From assembly GCF_024171695.1 (NCBI RefSeq), contig NZ_JAMTCF010000010.1:279310-343309 (forward strand): a stretch of 64,000 nucleotides of DNA. Direction: 5' to 3'. This DNA is from Actinosynnema pretiosum. Lineage in GTDB: Bacteria > Actinomycetota > Actinomycetes > Mycobacteriales > Pseudonocardiaceae. Below the pieces are notes generated by a model. That model did not search any database, was not told the origin of the DNA, and saw only the letters and a program-made list of their open reading frames with translations. This document shows positions 28,734-37,680 of the stretch, piece by piece. The stretch's first letter is position 1, and the number at the start of each line of letters is the position of its first letter. A program made the position numbers and the translations under genes.

Positions 28734-29927
28734 GTGACCGAGTCCGCCATCCTCCCCGTCCCCCGCGACCAGCGCGCGCACCCGCTGGGGCCGCCAGCCG
28801 GGATGGTGGAGGCGCTCGGGCACGGGCCGGTGCGGATGGTGTGGCCCAACGGGGTTCCGGCTTGGGTGATCAGCAGTTACTCCGGGGTCAGGACGGTGCT
28901 GTCCGATCCGCGCTTCACCTCCATGCGCGAGGGCGGCCCGGACATGCGGGCCTCCGGGGACACGATCATCGGCGAGAAGCGGCCCGGCAACATCAACGTG
29001 CTCGACGGGGCCGAGCACATGCGGCTTCGCCGTCCGCTCTCCCGCGCGTTCATGGTCAAGAAGATGAACGCCATGCGCCCGTTCATCCAGCGGATCGTCG
29101 ATGAGCACTTAGATGAGATGGAGCGCTCCGGCGCGCCCGCCGACCTGGTCTCGGCGTTCTGCCTGCCGATCCCCTCCCTGGTGATCGCCGAGCTGCTGGG
29201 TGTGCCGACCGAGCACCAGCCGCTGTTCCAGGCCACCGCGCGGGGCATGTTCGGCGTGGACAACGCCAAGGAGGACTACCTGCGCAACGCCGCCGAGCTC
29301 GCGGGCGTGCTGGTGCCGGTGGTGGAGGCCCGCAAGCGCGAGGGCGGCAGCGACGACCTGATCGGGTTGATGGTCAACGACACCGACTTCGAGCTGGACG
29401 AGCTGCTGTTCCTGGCGATCGGGCTGCTCGCCGCCGGTCACGAGACCACCTCGGGCGCCATCGGGCTGTTCGCGCTGACCCTGTTCGAGAACCCCGAGCA
29501 GCGGGCGGTGCTGCAGGCGAACCCGGACCGGGTGGACGTGATCGTCGAGGAGCTGCTGCGCTACTCGCAGGGCAGGCTCGGCGGGGCCGCGCTGGCGCGG
29601 CGCGCGCTTGAGGACGTGGAGCTGGACGGGGTGACGATCCGCGAGGGCGAGTGGGTCACGGTCTCGCTCACCGCCAACCTGGACGAGGCGCTGTGCGAGC
29701 AGGCGGGCGAGCTGGACCTGACCCGCAAGAGCGTGACGCACCTGGGGTTCGGGTTCGGCCCGCACCAGTGCCTGGGCGCGAACCTGGCCCGCACCGAGCT
29801 GCAGATCATGCTGCGGTCGCTGTTCACCCGGTTCCCGGACCTGGCGCCGGCGATCCCGGTGCCGCAGATGGAGTTCCGGACGGACTCGATCACCTACTCG
29901 GCCGTCGAGATCCCCGTGGTGTGGTGA
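28734..29927 (+). CDS. Cytochrome P450 with TTA codon
   Basis: A 397-residue P450. The I-helix motif is LLAAGHETTSGAIG, the ExxR motif is ELLR, and the haem loop is FGFGPHQCLG with Cys346. It resembles the CYP105/CYP107-type secondary-metabolism and xenobiotic P450s. An in-frame TTA Leu codon (29109-29111) suggests dependence on the bldA tRNA. The start is GTG 28734 behind a GGAAGGACGCCCACC stretch. Its stop overlaps the start of a 3Fe-4S-type ferredoxin, the usual redox partner arrangement. Substrate cannot be inferred, and no biosynthetic genes are adjacent. Confidence 0.93.
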   Translation: MTESAILPVPRDQRAHPLGPPAGMVEALGHGPVRMVWPNGVPAWVISSYSGVRTVLSDPRFTSMREGGPDMRASGDTIIGEKRPGNINVLDGAEHMRLRRPLSRAFMVKKMNAMRPFIQRIVDEHLDEMERSGAPADLVSAFCLPIPSLVIAELLGVPTEHQPLFQATARGMFGVDNAKEDYLRNAAELAGVLVPVVEARKREGGSDDLIGLMVNDTDFELDELLFLAIGLLAAGHETTSGAIGLFALTLFENPEQRAVLQANPDRVDVIVEELLRYSQGRLGGAALARRALEDVELDGVTIREGEWVTVSLTANLDEALCEQAGELDLTRKSVTHLGFGFGPHQCLGANLARTELQIMLRSLFTRFPDLAPAIPVPQMEFRTDSITYSAVEIPVVW

Positions 29928-30121
29928 CGGCGGTGACCGTGCGGATCGAGCGGGACGGGTGCATCGGGTCGGGGCAGTGCGTGCTCACCTCGCCGGAGGT
30001 GTTCGACCAGGACGACGACGGTGTCGGCGTGGTGCTGCGCCCCGACCCGCCGGACGAGCTGCTGCCGCAGGTGCGCGACGCGGTGCACCGCTGCCCGGCC
30101 GGGGTGGTGGCGCTGGACTGA
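29924..30121 (+). CDS. 3Fe-4S-type ferredoxin, P450 redox partner
   Basis: A 65-residue ferredoxin starting at the GTG overlapping the P450 stop (GTG 29933 is an alternative). Three cysteines (the two of CIGSGQC and that of HRCPAGV) with a single-Cys C-terminal CP motif, in place of the 4Fe-4S pattern, indicate a [3Fe-4S] cluster. This is the class that delivers electrons to actinomycete P450s. The acidic segment FDQDDDGVG in the middle is typical. Translational coupling implies it serves the preceding P450. Confidence 0.88.
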   Translation: MTAVTVRIERDGCIGSGQCVLTSPEVFDQDDDGVGVVLRPDPPDELLPQVRDAVHRCPAGVVALD

Positions 30122-30133
30122 CCCCGCGCCCGG

Positions 30134-30586
30134 TCAAGGACGCTCGGGCCCGCCGTCGCGCTCGTAGTCGGTGAGCAGCTCGTAGTCCTTGGCCGGGCCG
30201 GTGGCGCGCCAGCGCTCGGTGTAGCTGTCCGGGCCGGTGATCCGCCCGGCCACGAGGTAGGTGTCCGGGCTGCACCAGTGGTCGGCGTTCCAGCCGCCCT
30301 CCCCCAGGCGCAGCCGGTAGAACTCGCGGCCGTCCGCGAACGTCACGTCCAGCACGTCCGCGCCCCGCTCGGCGTAGCGCAGCGACCGCGTGGCGGGCCG
30401 CCGCACGCCGCCCAGCTCGACCTCGCCCTCCTCGTGGTAGGCGAGCTGGCCGGACTCCGGGTCGTCCTCGAACACCGCCCACCCGGTGAAGGCGCCCTCC
30501 TGCCCGGCCCGGTGGTCCACGACGCGCCGCCGCACCCGCCACCGCCCGCGCAGGAAGTCCGCGACCCCGTGCTGCTCCTCGCTCAC
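30134..30586 (-). CDS. DUF6314-family protein
   Basis: About 150 residues from GTG 30586. The pattern VADFLRGRWRVRRRVVDHRAG, GAFTGWAVFED, LAYHEEGEVELGG, then ERWRATGPAKDYELLTDYER matches the DUF6314 family of small calycin-like beta-barrel proteins. Function is unknown; lipocalin-like ligand binding is a structural guess. It converges on the ferredoxin gene with a 12-bp gap. The start is uncertain, since no clear ribosome site precedes it and the frame stays open to 30775. Confidence 0.7.
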   Translation of the reverse strand: MSEEQHGVADFLRGRWRVRRRVVDHRAGQEGAFTGWAVFEDDPESGQLAYHEEGEVELGGVRRPATRSLRYAERGADVLDVTFADGREFYRLRLGEGGWNADHWCSPDTYLVAGRITGPDSYTERWRATGPAKDYELLTDYERDGGPERP

Positions 30587-30762
30587 CCCGCGAAGACTTC
30601 CAGGTCCACCGCCGCCGCGCCAGGCGGCCGGGGCGCCACAGCGGGTGCGCCCGCGCTCGGCGGACGGGGGAACCGGTTGGGGCAGAAGTGTTATTCGATC
30701 GCCACGCCCCGCCCGGCCGGTGCAGCATCGAGCGCCGGGAGCAACCCTGGAGGAGGCGATCC

Positions 30763-32574
30763 GTGGGGTCACCACCGGAGCAGAGCGCCGGAGAGCGGTC
30801 CACCGCCCGAGGCAGGGCGGTGCTGCTCGCGCTGCGCCTGTACCTGCGGGAGCTGCGCCGCCACGGCCCGCTCACCGCGGGCGGGATGCTGCTGCCCGCG
30901 CTGGGCAACACCTGCATGCTGTACGTGGCGCCGCTGGCGGTCGCCGCGCTCGCGAGCCGGGTCGTGGAGGGCGCGGGCGTCGCCGAGGCGGCGCCGCTCC
31001 TGCTGGCGTTCGGCGGCGTGCTGCTGTTCGCCGAACTGCTGTGGCGCATCGGGTTGCACTGCCTGAACCGGGTCGACGGCCGGGGCATCGAGCACCTGTC
31101 GGTGTTCGGCTTCGACGCGCTGCTCGCCAAGGACGCGGCGTTCTTCCACACCAACTTCGCCGGGTCGCTGACCAAGCGGGTGCTCGGCTTCGCGGGCCGC
31201 TTCGAGGAGTTCACCGACGCGCTGGTGTTCAGCGTGGTCGCCAAGGTCGTGCCGCTGGGCTTCGCGTGCGTGGTGCTGTGGGGCTACCACCCGGCGCTGG
31301 TGGTGGTGCTGCTCGGCCTGATCACGGTGACCGGTGTGGCCGTGGCCCCGCTGGTGCGCCGCCGCCAGCGGCTGGTGGACGCGCGCGAGGCCGCCTACGC
31401 GCGGGTGTCCGGGCACGTCGCGGACGTGCTGTCGAACGTGGAGGCGGTGCGCGCGTTCGCCGCCGAGGAGCGGGAGGGCGCGGAGCACCGGCGGCGGGCC
31501 GCCGAGAGCCGGGCGCTGGCGCTGCGCTCGTGGGACTACGGGAACCTGCGGGTGGACGTGCTGGTGGCGCCGATGTCCGTGCTCACCAACGTCCTCGGCC
31601 TCGTGGTGGCGGTGTGGGCGAGCGGCGGGCTGGGCCTGGAGGCGCTGCTGGTGACGTTCACCTACTACGGCAACGCCACCCGGATCATGTTCGAGTTCAA
31701 CCACGTCTACCGGCGGTTGGAGGGCTCGCTCACCGAGGCCGCGCAGTTCACCGAGCTGCTGCTGGACGAACCGACCGTGGTGGACGCCGCCGAGCCGGAA
31801 CCGGTGCGCGCCGACGACTCCGGCGTGCGGTTCGACCGGGTGGCGTTCGCGCACCCCGGCGGGCCGCCGCTGTTCACCGGGCTGGACCTGGACGTCCCGG
31901 CGGGCACCCGGATCGGGCTGGTCGGGCGCTCCGGGGGCGGCAAGACCACGCTGACCCGGTTGCTGCTGCGGTTGAGCGACGTGGACGGCGGCAGCGTGCG
32001 GATCGGCGGGCAGGACATCTCGCGGGTGCGGCAGGCGGAGCTGCGGGGGCTGATCGCGTACGTGCCGCAGGACCCGTCGATGCTGCACCGGACGCTGCGG
32101 GAGAACATCGCGTTCGCCCGGCCCGGCGCGAGCGAGGCGGAGATCCAGCGGGCGGCCCGCGCCGCGCACGTGACCGAGTTCGCGCGGGAGCTGCCGGAGG
32201 GGTTCGACACGGTGGTGGGCGAGCGCGGCGTGAAGCTGTCCGGCGGGCAGCGGCAGCGGGTGGCGCTGGCCCGCGCGATCCTGCGCGACGCGCCGATCCT
32301 GCTGCTGGACGAGGCGACCAGCGCGCTGGACTCGGAGAGCGAGGCGCTGGTGCAGCGGGCGCTGTGGCGGCTGCTGGAGGGGCGGACGGCGCTGGTGGTG
32401 GCGCACCGGCTGAGCACGGTGGTGCGGATGGACCGGCTGGTGGTGCTGGACCGGGGCGCGGTGGTGGAGCAGGGCACGCACGCCGAGCTGCTGGACGCGG
32501 ACGGCGCGTACGCGCGGCTGTGGCGGCACCAGTCTGGCGGGTTCCTGGACGAGGCGGCGTCGGGGGCGCGGTAG
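30763..32574 (+). CDS. ABC exporter, fused permease and ATPase
   Basis: A 603-residue half-transporter starting at GTG 30763, which has GGAGGAGG 6 nt upstream. Residues about 15-320 form the six-helix membrane domain. The C-terminal nucleotide-binding domain has Walker A VGRSGGGKTTLTRLL, Q-loop YVPQDP, signature LSGGQRQRVALARAIL, Walker B ILLLDEATSALD and the H-loop VVAHRLST. It would act as a homodimer exporting a lipid, peptide or drug. It ends at a strong hairpin. No accessory or substrate gene is adjacent, and the divergent DUF6314 gene is unrelated. Confidence 0.93.
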   Translation: MGSPPEQSAGERSTARGRAVLLALRLYLRELRRHGPLTAGGMLLPALGNTCMLYVAPLAVAALASRVVEGAGVAEAAPLLLAFGGVLLFAELLWRIGLHCLNRVDGRGIEHLSVFGFDALLAKDAAFFHTNFAGSLTKRVLGFAGRFEEFTDALVFSVVAKVVPLGFACVVLWGYHPALVVVLLGLITVTGVAVAPLVRRRQRLVDAREAAYARVSGHVADVLSNVEAVRAFAAEEREGAEHRRRAAESRALALRSWDYGNLRVDVLVAPMSVLTNVLGLVVAVWASGGLGLEALLVTFTYYGNATRIMFEFNHVYRRLEGSLTEAAQFTELLLDEPTVVDAAEPEPVRADDSGVRFDRVAFAHPGGPPLFTGLDLDVPAGTRIGLVGRSGGGKTTLTRLLLRLSDVDGGSVRIGGQDISRVRQAELRGLIAYVPQDPSMLHRTLRENIAFARPGASEAEIQRAARAAHVTEFARELPEGFDTVVGERGVKLSGGQRQRVALARAILRDAPILLLDEATSALDSESEALVQRALWRLLEGRTALVVAHRLSTVVRMDRLVVLDRGAVVEQGTHAELLDADGAYARLWRHQSGGFLDEAASGAR

Positions 32575-32578
32575 CGGT

Positions 32579-32615
32579 CCGCAGAGGACAGTACACAGTG
32601 GACTGTCCTCTGCGG
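32579..32615. terminator. Bidirectional hairpin terminator
   Basis: A perfect 14-bp stem, CCGCAGAGGACAGT (32579-32592) with ACTGTCCTCTGCGG (32602-32615), and a 9-nt loop. It lies between the convergent ABC exporter and response regulator genes. No U-tract follows, as is usual in actinomycetes. Confidence 0.85.
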
Positions 32616-32616
32616 G

Positions 32617-33270
32617 CTAGCGCTCGACCAGTCCGGCGTCGTGCGCGAGTACGGCAGCCTGGACCCGGTTCGCCAGGTCGAGGCGGGTCAGGATGGTGCT
32701 CACGTGCCCCTTGACCGTGCCCTCCACCAGGTTCAGCTCGCGCGCGATCCGGGCGTTGCTCAGCCCCGCGCCCACCAGCGCCAGCACGTCCCGCTCGCGC
32801 GGGGTCAGCAGGTCGGCGCGGGCGCGGGCCTCGGCGGCCCGGCCGAGCGGCCGGGTGTCCAGCGCCGCCAGGACGCGCGCCGCGACGCGGGGCGCCAGGT
32901 ACGCGCCGCCGCCCGCCACCGCGTGCACCCCGGCCAGCAGCTCGCGCGGGTCGCCGGACTTGAGCAGGAACCCCTTCGCGCCGCCGTCCAGCGCCCGCGC
33001 CACGTAGGCGTCGTCGCCGAACGTGGTCAGCACGGCCACCGCCACCCCCGGCGCGCTGCGCGCCAGTTCCTCGGCGGCGGCCAGCCCGTCGAGCCGGGGC
33101 ATCCGGATGTCGAGCAGGGCGACGTCGGGCCGGTGCTCCAGGGCGAGCCGGACCGCCGCGCGCCCGTCGTCGGCCTCGGCGACCACGGTGATCGCGGGGT
33201 CGGTGGCGAGGACGGCCCGCACGCCCGCGCGGATCAGCGGCTCGTCGTCGGCCAGCAGCACCCTGATCAC
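32617..33270 (-). CDS. NarL/LuxR-family response regulator
   Basis: A 217-residue regulator. The N-terminal receiver has the acidic pair DD (residues 8-9), phosphoacceptor Asp54 in LLDIRMP, Thr in VLTTF and Lys in LLKSGDP. The C-terminal LuxR helix-turn-helix is LTPRERDVLALVGAGLSNARIARELNL..EGTVKGHV. The GTG start overlaps the stop of the sensor kinase gene (GTGA), so they form one two-component system. It is the last gene of a minus-strand operon beginning with a secreted serine hydrolase and stops two bases from the terminator hairpin. Confidence 0.93.
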   Translation of the reverse strand: MIRVLLADDEPLIRAGVRAVLATDPAITVVAEADDGRAAVRLALEHRPDVALLDIRMPRLDGLAAAEELARSAPGVAVAVLTTFGDDAYVARALDGGAKGFLLKSGDPRELLAGVHAVAGGGAYLAPRVAARVLAALDTRPLGRAAEARARADLLTPRERDVLALVGAGLSNARIARELNLVEGTVKGHVSTILTRLDLANRVQAAVLAHDAGLVER

Positions 33271-34208
33271 CGCGCCTCCCGACCGGGCAGCGTGGCGGTG
33301 AGCTGGAACGCGCCGCCCGAGGTCGACACGTCGAGCGCGCCACCGGCCGACCGGACCCGCTCGGCGAGCGCGGCCAGCCCGGTGCCCGAGCCGGGTGCGC
33401 GGCGGCGGGTGGTGACCGGGTTGGCGACGGTCACCACGACGTCCTCGGCGGCGGTGACGGTGATCCGCACGGGCGCGCCGGGGGCGTGCTTGGCGGCGTT
33501 GGTCAGCGCCTCCCTGACCACCCGGTGCGCGGTGGTGGCGACGGCGGGCGGGAGCGGGCTCGGGCCGTGCCAGGTCAGGGTGACCGGGAGGCCCGCGGCC
33601 GAGGCGCGGTGGGCCAGGTCGGCCAGGTCATCGTCCTGCGGGCGCAGGGGTGGTGGTTCGCCGTCGCGCAGCAGGGCGACCAGCCCGGCGAGGCGCTCGG
33701 TGGCCGCGCCCGCGCCCGCGCGCAGCTCCCCCACCGCTTCCCGGTGCCGCTCGGGCAGGTCGGCGGCGAGTTCGAGGGCGCCCGCGCGCAGCGCCAGCAG
33801 GCTCAGCTCGTGCCCGAGCAGGTCGTGCGCGTCGTGCGCTATCCGGGCCCGCTCGCGCAGGTGGACGCGCTCGGCGGCGGCCACGGCCAGCTCCGCCTGC
33901 TGCCGCGCGGACCGCCCGACCAGCCACGGCAGCAGCACGGCCAGCAGCGCGAGCAGCGGCGCGGTGGCCAGGGCGTGCGGCGCGGCGAGCCCCAGCGGGA
34001 CGGTCGGCGGCAGCGACACCAGCAGCACCGCCCACGCGGGCCGCCCGCCGCTCTCCCGCCGCCCGACGACGAACGCGCACACCGCTGTCACGACCAGCAC
34101 CACGCCGGTCCACGGCGGGACGCCGTCGCCCATCGCCAGCGCGGTCGCCTGGGCCGTGGCCGAGCACAGCGCCAGGGGGACGAGCGGTCGGCGGATCGGC
34201 ACGTCCAC
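33267..34208 (-). CDS. NarL-type (HisKA_3) sensor histidine kinase
   Basis: About 313 residues from GTG 34208 (GTG 34202 is possible). The N-terminal third holds about four membrane helices with no large extracellular domain. The dimerisation/phosphoacceptor region is RARIAHDAHDLLGHELSLL, with the family His in AHDLLGH. The ATPase domain has VVREALTNAAKHAPG (N box) and GSGTGLAALAERVRSAGG (G box). It pairs with the response regulator through a 4-bp overlap, and only a few bases separate it from the upstream serine hydrolase gene, suggesting a shared stimulus such as cell-envelope stress or a beta-lactam-like ligand. Confidence 0.9.
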   Translation of the reverse strand: MDVPIRRPLVPLALCSATAQATALAMGDGVPPWTGVVLVVTAVCAFVVGRRESGGRPAWAVLLVSLPPTVPLGLAAPHALATAPLLALLAVLLPWLVGRSARQQAELAVAAAERVHLRERARIAHDAHDLLGHELSLLALRAGALELAADLPERHREAVGELRAGAGAATERLAGLVALLRDGEPPPLRPQDDDLADLAHRASAAGLPVTLTWHGPSPLPPAVATTAHRVVREALTNAAKHAPGAPVRITVTAAEDVVVTVANPVTTRRRAPGSGTGLAALAERVRSAGGALDVSTSGGAFQLTATLPGREAR

Positions 34209-34213
34209 GGACG

Positions 34214-35644
34214 CTACCCCGTCACCGGGCGGGTGAGGCGGACCAGGCGGGTGATCAGGACCGCGAGGTTCAGGGCGGCCGAGAGCGCGAGCCAGAGCAC
34301 CAGGGCGGGCGAGTAGAGCGCGAGCTGGAACGCGGTGATGTCCCGCCCGCCGCCGACCAGCAGCCCGAGGAGGGTGGGCGCGAGCAGCAGGAAGGCCGCC
34401 GGGACCAGTCGTGGGGCCAGTCGGGCCACCACCTGCCAGGTCGTGCGGGGACGCCACGGCCTGCGCAGGGCGAGGGCCCCGAGGACGAGGCTGAGCACCG
34501 TCAACGCGCCCAGGGCCAGTTCCACAAGGGAGCGGGGTGACGACGGTTGCGCGTCCCGGCCCTCCAGGATCGCGGCGATGCCGTCCTCCAGCGCGCCGGT
34601 GCCCTCGTTCCCCAGCGCCACACCGGAGTTCGCGAGGACGACGACCCCGTGGCCGGAGTCCAGCAGGAGCTGACCGGCGCAGTGCGTGAACCAGATGCCG
34701 CTGTGCCGGGCCTCGCCCTCGCCGGTCTGCCAGCCGAGGCCGTAGGTGCTGCCGGGGAAGGCCGGAACCCGCATGGCGGCAAGGGTTTCCGGGACGGCCA
34801 GCCGCGCGGCGCCGGACTGCGCGGGACCGGACCGCGCGGCACCGGACTGGGCGGCGAGCCACTTGCCCATGTCCTCGGCCGTGCTGACGATCCCGTCCGA
34901 GCCCGCGACGAACCGGCTCGGCTCGGTGGTGGGGATCGAGGCGCCGTAGGCGAAGAGGTGCCCGTCCGCGACGTCGTCGGGCAGCTCGTCGGTGGTGGTG
35001 ATCGCCGTGGTGTCCCGCATGTCGAGAGGGGCGAAGACGTTGTCGCGCAAGTAGTTCGCGAACTGCTCGCCGGTGACGCGCTGCACGACGAGCGCGGCGA
35101 GGTGGAAGTTGGTGTTGGTGTAGTGGTAGCGGGCGCCGGGGTCGGAGGCCAGCGACGTCGGGTTGACCCGCGCCACCACCGCGTCCAGCGAGTCCGGTTG
35201 CGGCAGGCTCTTCTCGGGCAGGGTCCGGTCGGTGATGCCGGAGGTCTGCCCGAGCAGGTGCCGGGTGGTGATCGCGGCCCCGCGCGGGTCGGCGAGGTGG
35301 AACTCGGGGACGTGGCGGGTGATCGGCGCGTCCAGGTCCAGCTCGCCGCGCTCGGCGAGCTGGACGGCGGCGAGCGCGGTGAACGACTTGCTCACCGACG
35401 CGATGGGCATCCGGGTCCTGGCGGTGACTTCCGCCCCTGCGGACGTGGTCCCGCGTCCGAAGGTCCGCACGACCCGGTCCCCACGCGTGATGGCGACGGC
35501 GACACCGGGGTAGGCGGCGGCGTCGGCCTGCTCGGCGACGAACCGCTCGACGGCGGCGAGGTCCGGTTCGGTCGCGGCGGTGGCCGGTGGTGCGGCGGTC
35601 AGGAGCAGTGCCGCGACGAACGCGGCCGTGGCGCTTGCGGTCAT
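34214..35644 (-). CDS. Exported class C beta-lactamase-fold serine hydrolase with C-terminal membrane segments
   Basis: A 476-residue protein. A signal peptide (MTASATAAFVAALLLTAAPPATAA) is followed by a beta-lactamase/DD-peptidase domain. Its nucleophile motif SVSK is in PIASVSKSFTALAA, the Tyr motif is YTN in YHYTNTNFHLAAL, and an HCAG segment (TH-CAG) sits near the usual KTG position. About three hydrophobic helices end the protein, anchoring it in the membrane. It probably hydrolyses or transfers peptide or ester bonds outside the cell. Its operon with a two-component system suggests an envelope-related role. The ATG at 35644 places the signal peptide at the N-terminus. Confidence 0.88.
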   Translation of the reverse strand: MTASATAAFVAALLLTAAPPATAATEPDLAAVERFVAEQADAAAYPGVAVAITRGDRVVRTFGRGTTSAGAEVTARTRMPIASVSKSFTALAAVQLAERGELDLDAPITRHVPEFHLADPRGAAITTRHLLGQTSGITDRTLPEKSLPQPDSLDAVVARVNPTSLASDPGARYHYTNTNFHLAALVVQRVTGEQFANYLRDNVFAPLDMRDTTAITTTDELPDDVADGHLFAYGASIPTTEPSRFVAGSDGIVSTAEDMGKWLAAQSGAARSGPAQSGAARLAVPETLAAMRVPAFPGSTYGLGWQTGEGEARHSGIWFTHCAGQLLLDSGHGVVVLANSGVALGNEGTGALEDGIAAILEGRDAQPSSPRSLVELALGALTVLSLVLGALALRRPWRPRTTWQVVARLAPRLVPAAFLLLAPTLLGLLVGGGRDITAFQLALYSPALVLWLALSAALNLAVLITRLVRLTRPVTG

Positions 35645-35796
35645 TGTCCCGCTCTCGGTGGTCGTTCGGGGGTCGACGGCGACGCTACGAACAGCGGGAC
35701 CGGTGGCGCAGGACCGGAAGGTCAGGCGGCGCCCCCGACTTTCGTCAGGGGTGCCGGGACGGGCGCCGACCGGTAGAACTGACCGGGAGGCAACAA

Positions 35797-36912
35797 ATGA
35801 CCACCGCTGTCGCCATCGTCGGAGCCGGGCTGGGCGGGCTGGCGCTCGCCCGCGTGCTGCACGTGCGCGGAGTGGACGCCGTCGTCTACGAGCGCGAGCC
35901 GTCACGCGGGGCGCGCGGCCAGGGCGGGATGCTCGACATCCACTCCGGGCAGGCCGCGCTGCGCGAGGCGGGCCTGATCGACGGCTTCCACGCGATCGCG
36001 CGCGGCGAGGGCCAGGACATGCGGCTGCTGGACGCGGACGGAACCCTGCTGCTTCAGGAGGACACCCCACCGGACGCCCCGCTGGCCCGCCCCGAGGTCG
36101 ACCGCGCGGACCTGCGCGACCTGCTGCTCGACTCGCTGCCGGAGGGCGTCGTGCGCTGGGGCCGGGCGTTCGAGTCGGCGGCGGACGGCGTGCTGCGCCT
36201 GGAGGGCGGCGGCAGCGCGCGCTACGACCTGCTGGTGGGCGCGGACGGCGCGAACTCGCGGGTGCGCCCGCTGCTCACCCCCGCGCGGCCCGCGCACACC
36301 GGTCAGCACATCGTGGAGCTGGGCATCCCCGACGCCGACCGGACCCACCCGGAGCTGGCGGAGCTGGTGGGCCGGGGCAACTACTGGGTGCTGGGCGACG
36401 GGCAGTCGCTCGGGGCGCAGCGCAACGGCGACGGCCGGGTGCGCCTCTACCTGAGCTTCTACCGGACCGAGGCGGACTGGATCACGGCCTGCGGCGTCCC
36501 GTTCCACGACCCGGAGGCGGCGAAGGCGCGCCTGCTGGAGCTGTTCGCGGGCTGGGACCCGAGGTCGACGGCGCTGATCGAGGCCTGCGACGACGTGGTC
36601 GTCCCCCGCGCGATCACCGCCCTGCCGGTGGGCCTGACCTGGCCGTCGCGCCCGGACGCGACCCTGCTCGGCGACGCGGCCCACCTGATGCCGCCTGCGG
36701 GCGAGGGCGCGAACCTGGCCCTGCTGGACGGCGCGGCACTCGGCCGGGCGGTGGCGGCGCACCCCGGCGACCTCGGGGCGGCGGTGGCGGAGTACGAGCG
36801 CGGGATGTTCGAGCGGTCCGCAGCGGCTGCCCGGCAGTCCGCGCAGCTGCAGGAGGCGATGGCGGCCCCGGACGCGGCGCGGCGGATGCTGGCGTTCTTC
36901 CAACCGGACTGA
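35797..36912 (+). CDS. TetX-like FAD-dependent monooxygenase
   Basis: A 371-residue flavoprotein. The N-terminal FAD-binding GxGxxG motif is IVGAGLGGLALARVL. GGMLDIHSGQAALREAGL closely follows the Tet(X) pattern, RADLRDLLLDSLPEG is the usual central motif, and the second FAD motif is LLGDAAHLMPPAGEGANLAL. Tet(X) relatives hydroxylate and inactivate tetracyclines; many actinomycete homologues hydroxylate aromatic polyketides. The start is ATG 35797 with GGGAGG at 6 nt. It converges on a TetR gene and stands opposite the serine hydrolase gene, so it has its own promoter in the 152-bp divergent gap. Confidence 0.9.
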   Translation: MTTAVAIVGAGLGGLALARVLHVRGVDAVVYEREPSRGARGQGGMLDIHSGQAALREAGLIDGFHAIARGEGQDMRLLDADGTLLLQEDTPPDAPLARPEVDRADLRDLLLDSLPEGVVRWGRAFESAADGVLRLEGGGSARYDLLVGADGANSRVRPLLTPARPAHTGQHIVELGIPDADRTHPELAELVGRGNYWVLGDGQSLGAQRNGDGRVRLYLSFYRTEADWITACGVPFHDPEAAKARLLELFAGWDPRSTALIEACDDVVVPRAITALPVGLTWPSRPDATLLGDAAHLMPPAGEGANLALLDGAALGRAVAAHPGDLGAAVAEYERGMFERSAAAARQSAQLQEAMAAPDAARRMLAFFQPD

Positions 36913-36959
36913 CCGGCTCCGGTCACCGACTGCCCACCGGCTTCCGCGACCCTCCCCCG

Positions 36960-37520
36960 CTACCGCGCGATCGCGGCGAGCTGGGACAGCGCGGCCCCGG
37001 TGAACGTGGCCAGGTCGGCGGGGTCGGCGGCGCGCAGCCAGCGGCGGTAGGCGGTGCGGAAGACCTGGGCGCCGACGTGGGCGGCGAGTTCGGCGGTGTC
37101 GGGGGCGGTTCCCCGCAGGCGGAGCACGTCGGCGAGGGCGTCGGCCAGCGACCGCTCCTTGCTCAGCTCCCGCTCCAGCAGGCCGGGGTTGGCCGAGATC
37201 AGCGCGTCGCGCAGGTGCTGGGTCTTCCGGGGGCCCAGGGCTTCCCAGTCGTAGTCGGCCAGGGTCCGGACCACGGCGTGGAGCGGCTCGGTGACGTCGG
37301 GCGTCTCGCGCAGGGCCTGGACGAGCGCCGCGTGGAGCGCGTCCGAGTCGGCGAACAGCACCTCCGCCTTGTCGGGGAAGTACCGGAAGAAGGTGCGGGT
37401 GGTGACGCGGGCCCGTTCGGCGATCTGGACGGCGCTGGCCCCCTCGAAGCCCCGCTCCTCGAACAGCTCCACGGCGGCCTGCTTCAACCGGTCCCTGCTG
37501 CCGTGCTCCCACCGAGGCAT
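36960..37520 (-). CDS. TetR-family transcriptional repressor
   Basis: A 186-residue regulator from ATG 37520. The N-terminal helix-turn-helix is LKQAAVELFEERGFEG..VQIAERARVTTRTFFRYFPDK, with a ligand-binding C-terminal domain ending in a TetR_C-like segment. It is divergent from a SnoaL-like gene, and the gap contains two near-identical 21-bp palindromes that should be its operators. By analogy it represses the SnoaL-like gene and itself until a small ligand binds. The extra in-frame Met/Val codons up to 37598 are rejected because they run into the operators. Confidence 0.9.
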   Translation of the reverse strand: MPRWEHGSRDRLKQAAVELFEERGFEGASAVQIAERARVTTRTFFRYFPDKAEVLFADSDALHAALVQALRETPDVTEPLHAVVRTLADYDWEALGPRKTQHLRDALISANPGLLERELSKERSLADALADVLRLRGTAPDTAELAAHVGAQVFRTAYRRWLRAADPADLATFTGAALSQLAAIAR

Positions 37521-37589
37521 GGCGCCCAAGGTAACCGGGCGCCGGGGCCGGTTCCAGCGGGGTGCGTCGCGGCGTGACATCACCCACCT

Positions 37590-37640
37590 TGATGTCACGC
37601 CGCGACATCAGTGCTACGGTGATGTCACGCCATGACATCA
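37590..37640 (+). promoter_or_regulatory. Duplicated TetR operator with embedded promoter
   Basis: Two palindromes share arms TGATGTC/GACATCA around 7-bp centres: 37590-37610 (centre ACGCCGC) and 37620-37640 (centre ACGCCAT), 30 bp apart. A third half-site GACATCA lies at 37576-37582. Between them is an extended -10, TGCTACGGT (37612-37620), and TTGATG at 37589-37594 could be the -35 (20-bp spacing). Repressor bound here would cover the promoter of the SnoaL-like gene. Confidence 0.75.
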
Positions 37641-37680
37641 CCTGGGGGCGGCGCCCCGCGAACGGGAAGAGGACCGGAAG

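Noticed and set aside
34202..34220. TAGCGT before the sensor kinase start as a leaderless promoter
   Set aside because: The kinase gene starts within a few bases of the upstream hydrolase stop, so operon transcription is more likely, and the spacing to GTG 34208 is only 2 nt.
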